Of a stretch of 6,790 bases of DNA, positions 4,884 to 6,790 are shown one piece after another. The translations under genes and the position numbers were made by a program. Numbering within the stretch: the stretch's first letter is position 1; every line of letters begins with the position of its first letter. The notes under the pieces were generated by a model that ran no database searches, had not been told where the DNA came from, and was given only the letters and a program-made list of their open reading frames with translations. The stretch spans positions 1 to 6,790 of the forward strand of contig DBBB01000180.1 in assembly GCA_002291985.1 (NCBI GenBank). Reading direction: 5' to 3'. This DNA comes from Firmicutes bacterium UBA995. GTDB taxonomy: Bacteria; Bacillota; Sulfobacillia; UBA995.

Positions 4884-6220
4884 CCCTCGCCGCCCTCTCG
4901 CCCGGCATCCATCGCTTCCCCTGATCCCCGCCCCTCGCAGCCGGCCAGCCGTGGTTCTCTCAGGGTCAGACCCTGGTGGAGGGCAAGGGCTATCAAGCCC
5001 GAGGTTAGCCCGAACACGGCACGATAGCCCAGCGTGTCAACGATCAGACCCCCCAGGATGGAGAGAAAAGTCGTGGGGCCCGCCAACGTCGCCAGCAGCC
5101 CGAGGTAACTGGGCCGGCGTGTCTCGGGAACTGTCTCCAACAGGTAGTTCGTGACACCCATCCAGACCCCGGCGAAGGAGAGCCCCAGGCAAGAGAAGAT
5201 CGTTCCGAAGGCGAGCAACAAGAGCCATCCCGGAAGTTCTGCCCCCGCCAGCAGCGCCAGAGTCGGGGCAGCCAGCGCGAACAACACGGAGAGGATGACC
5301 ACCAGCCTGTATCCCCGGCGGTCGCCGACACGACCCCAGAGGAGTCCTCCGGCGACGGTTCCCGCCATCTGACAGGCAAGGAAAAGTCCCGCCAGCCCGA
5401 CCCCGAGTCCAAGCTCATCCTGGCCGTACAATATGAAGAAAGGGAGGGCAAGGTGCGCGGCCCCGGCCAGAAGGCGGACACGGACCAGCCGGGCGAAGTC
5501 AGGGCTTGCCTTCCACAGTTCGGGCAACGACCGACAGAAGCCCATGAAAGAGCCCCGAGCCGCACCGCCGACCCGGCCCGCGCTCTCGCGGACGAAGAGG
5601 AAGGAAAGGAACGATGCGATGAAAGCCAATGCCGACAAGGCAAACAGCAGCGAGAAATTGCTGGGATAAGGAAGCCGGGGGTTGACCAGGATTCTGCTTA
5701 CCAGGAGCCCCGCGGCCAGCGACCCCATCCCTCCCCAGAACTGGATGTTGCCGTACAATCGACCGCGTCGCAAGGGATTCACCGCTTTGGCCATGATGTC
5801 GGTCCAGGGCACGGCGCTGATGCCCTCGCTCACGGATGCCACCATATAGAGGATTGTGAACCAGATGACGGCAAGGGCCGGTGCTTCTCCCGCCAGGAAG
5901 TACACCATGACGGGAAGGGCGAGTTGAATGGACCGGCCGAACAGGGAGTTGAATACGACCAGCTTCTTCTTGCGGGGCCATCCCTCGATGTAGTGCGCTA
6001 CCACGAGCTGGGGGAGGAGGAACCCCCCGGCACGGAACCCGGTCAAGAAGCCGATCAGCGTGTTCGGTGCGCCCAGTTGACTGAGGAAGGCGGGGACCAC
6101 CGTCGACGGATCGGCAAAAGCCATGCCCACCCAGTAGGCTATGCCATCGGCGGTCAGAACGGCGCGGTTATGGGATTCGTTGCGGGCCGCATGATCCTGT
6201 AGGAGGTCTTGCGACATCAT
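4880..6220 (-). CDS. major facilitator superfamily (MFS) transporter
   Basis: This 446-aa polytopic membrane protein has about 12 hydrophobic segments in two halves separated by a basic central loop (about residues 211-248). The second-half motif-A-like loop GRVGDRRGYR (296-305) and the first-half sequence WTDIMAKAVNPLRRGRLYG (139-157) fit MFS proteins. It probably moves a small solute by secondary transport; substrate and direction cannot be inferred. The C-terminal tail (about 427-446) is Gly/Glu-rich and overlaps the ribosome site of the downstream deacetylase, which starts 4 nt before this gene's end. The start is uncertain. Options are GTG 6268, ATG 6220 and ATG 6217. I prefer 6220 because the conserved helix begins soon after (VLTADGIAYWVGMAFADPST, 21-40). 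An AGGAGG at 6253-6248 is 27 nt upstream of 6220, too far for normal use. Confidence 0.9.
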   Translation of the reverse strand: MMSQDLLQDHAARNESHNRAVLTADGIAYWVGMAFADPSTVVPAFLSQLGAPNTLIGFLTGFRAGGFLLPQLVVAHYIEGWPRKKKLVVFNSLFGRSIQLALPVMVYFLAGEAPALAVIWFTILYMVASVSEGISAVPWTDIMAKAVNPLRRGRLYGNIQFWGGMGSLAAGLLVSRILVNPRLPYPSNFSLLFALSALAFIASFLSFLFVRESAGRVGGAARGSFMGFCRSLPELWKASPDFARLVRVRLLAGAAHLALPFFILYGQDELGLGVGLAGLFLACQMAGTVAGGLLWGRVGDRRGYRLVVILSVLFALAAPTLALLAGAELPGWLLLLAFGTIFSCLGLSFAGVWMGVTNYLLETVPETRRPSYLGLLATLAGPTTFLSILGGLIVDTLGYRAVFGLTSGLIALALHQGLTLREPRLAGCEGRGSGEAMDAGREGGEG

Positions 6221-6247
6221 GCGCAGCTCAGACGGCGGATATGAATT

Positions 6248-6253
6248 CCTCCT
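6248..6253 (-). promoter_or_regulatory. strong Shine-Dalgarno-like AGGAGG near the MFS start, without a standard nearby start codon
   Basis: AGGAGG on the minus strand lies inside the frame opened by GTG 6268 and 27 nt before ATG 6220. No ATG, GTG or TTG occurs 4-12 nt downstream in the transporter frame. Its role is unclear; it may be fortuitous or mark an unusual initiation arrangement. Confidence 0.3.
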
Positions 6254-6295
6254 CGACTGATGGGGCACTTTCGCGCTGCAGAGAGGCTTTCCCTT

Positions 6296-6315
6296 CCCCA
6301 GGGTAAGCCCCGGGG
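6296..6315 (-). repeat. inverted repeat / hairpin in the divergent intergenic region
   Basis: On the minus strand CCCCGGGG-CTTA-CCCTGGGG has 8-nt arms that pair fully in RNA, with one G-U pair and a 4-nt loop. It lies upstream of the MFS gene and about 48 nt before the peptidase start on the other strand. No T-run follows on either strand, so it is not a rho-independent terminator. It could be an operator or a leader hairpin. Confidence 0.55.
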
Positions 6316-6350
6316 AGGACTTGGCGGGAATGCGCTCGAAGTTTTTTGGT

Positions 6351-6355
6351 GGAGG
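6351..6355 (+). promoter_or_regulatory. ribosome binding site for the M28-type peptidase
   Basis: GGAGG is 8 nt upstream of TTG 6364-6366. Alternative starts TTG 6346 and GTG 6349 lack a comparable site. Confidence 0.5.
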
Positions 6356-6363
6356 CGGTCGTA

Positions 6364-6790
6364 TTGCTGCGAACTATTATCGAGCAACTGCAGCCCGAGA
6401 TTTCCGGCCAGCGCGCTCTCGACCAGTTGATGGAGATCGTCCGCCATCACCGCATACAGGCCAGTCCCGGATATCGCCGGGCGGCCGAACACTGTCACGA
6501 GGCTTTCCGGCAGGCGGGCCTTGCCGCCGATCTGCTTCGCCATCCGGCGGACCCTCAGGCCAGTTTCTGGGGATGGCGTTCCTTCCGGGAGTGGGAGGCG
6601 CGGGCGGCCGAGCTATTGCTCATTGAGCCTGCCGGGGAAGCGGGCAAGCTTGCCGACTTCGAGGAGTGTGCGATGTCCCTGATCCAGCGCAGCCACCCCA
6701 CGCCCCCCGGCGGGGTGGAGGCCGAAGTGGTGGTGGTCGATGCCGCCGACCGGGCAGAGAGCTACGAGGGACGGGACGTGGCGGGGAAAC
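6364..6790 (+). CDS. M28-family/DUF4910-type aminopeptidase, N-terminal part (runs off right edge)
   Basis: The open frame encodes 142 residues before the window ends. It shows the N-terminal helices of DUF4910/M28-type peptidases, with ISGQRALDQLMEIVRHHRIQ (residues 13-32) leading into ASPGYRRAAEHC (33-44). A tryptophan-rich segment (FWGWRSFREWEARAAELLLIEP, 68-89) is followed by LADFEECAMSLIQRSHPTPPGGVEAEVVVV (96-125) and YEGRDVAGK (134-142), which look like the start of the protease-associated (PA) insert typical of these enzymes. The zinc-binding catalytic domain would lie beyond the edge, so activity cannot be checked. No signal peptide is visible, suggesting a cytosolic enzyme. TTG 6364 was chosen for its GGAGG 8 nt upstream and because family similarity begins immediately after; an in-frame stop at 6304-6306 limits extension. 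It is divergent from the MFS-deacetylase pair. The family call rests on recalled motif patterns and is moderately sure. Confidence 0.75.
   Translation, partial: MLRTIIEQLQPEISGQRALDQLMEIVRHHRIQASPGYRRAAEHCHEAFRQAGLAADLLRHPADPQASFWGWRSFREWEARAAELLLIEPAGEAGKLADFEECAMSLIQRSHPTPPGGVEAEVVVVDAADRAESYEGRDVAGK

Noticed and set aside
4961..4975. Palindrome CAGGGT-CAG-ACCCTG
   Set aside because: It lies in the coding sequence of the MFS C-terminal region (HQGLTLR) and is a single copy in the window. The codons explain it adequately.
4320..5027. Plus-strand open frame (235 codons) across the deacetylase/MFS junction
   Set aside because: It is antisense to two genes with clear family motifs, has no domain similarity, and its codons are explained by the opposite strand.
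5453..6202. Long plus-strand open frame (249 codons)
   Set aside because: It is antisense to the well-supported MFS transporter and has a hydrophilic Gly/Glu/His/Gln-rich translation, the mirror image of hydrophobic transmembrane codons.
6217..6543. Minus-strand open frame (108 codons) ending at the MFS start
   Set aside because: Most of it is antisense to the M28-type peptidase N-terminus, which has clear family motifs. No domain is seen and the TGA/ATG overlap is probably chance.

Overview
This is a compact, high-GC bacterial window with eight complete genes on the minus strand and gene fragments at both edges. The left fragment is on the minus strand and the right fragment is on the plus strand. 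Genes are tightly packed, several stop/start codons overlap by 4 nt (ATGA), and purine-rich Shine-Dalgarno sites are common. A YtrA-type GntR/ABC operon and a DUF4910/M28-type peptidase add to this picture. Together they suggest a high-GC member of the Bacillota (Symbiobacteriia/Limnochordia/Thermaerobacter-like), but this is inferred from style and family distribution; nothing in the window fixes the taxonomy.

Reading the minus strand from right to left, the first unit is a major facilitator superfamily transporter (about 6220-4880), coupled by ATGA to a histone-deacetylase-fold Zn amidohydrolase (4883-3819). A natural guess is that the transporter moves a small acetylated or related compound that the hydrolase deacylates. 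A spacer of about 130 nt follows, with a good sigma70-type promoter and an overlapping inverted-repeat operator. These drive the second unit: a YtrA-subfamily GntR repressor (3632-3207), an ABC ATPase (3210-2293), an ABC-2 type permease (2260-1436) and a YbjQ/UPF0145 protein (1418-1116). This looks like an autoregulated stress or cell-envelope export operon.

After a gap of about 140 nt comes a third cluster: an unrecognised 122-aa protein (977-609), a 79-aa MoaD/ThiS-like beta-grasp protein ending in Gly-Gly (605-366), and the N-terminal 123 residues of a TIGR00725-type SLOG/LOG-superfamily protein (369-1, running off the left edge). The last two are coupled by ATGA. This trio is the least conventional part of the window. 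The TIGR00725-like families include molybdenum-cofactor carrier proteins, so a cofactor or sulfur-transfer role is a testable idea, but it is not shown by the sequence.

On the plus strand at the right edge, diverging from the transporter, is the N-terminal part of an M28/DUF4910-type aminopeptidase (from about 6364, running off the end). The divergent gap holds a strong 8-bp-arm hairpin. I see no rRNA, tRNA, CRISPR array, insertion sequence or prophage gene, and no gene-free stretch longer than 300 nt.
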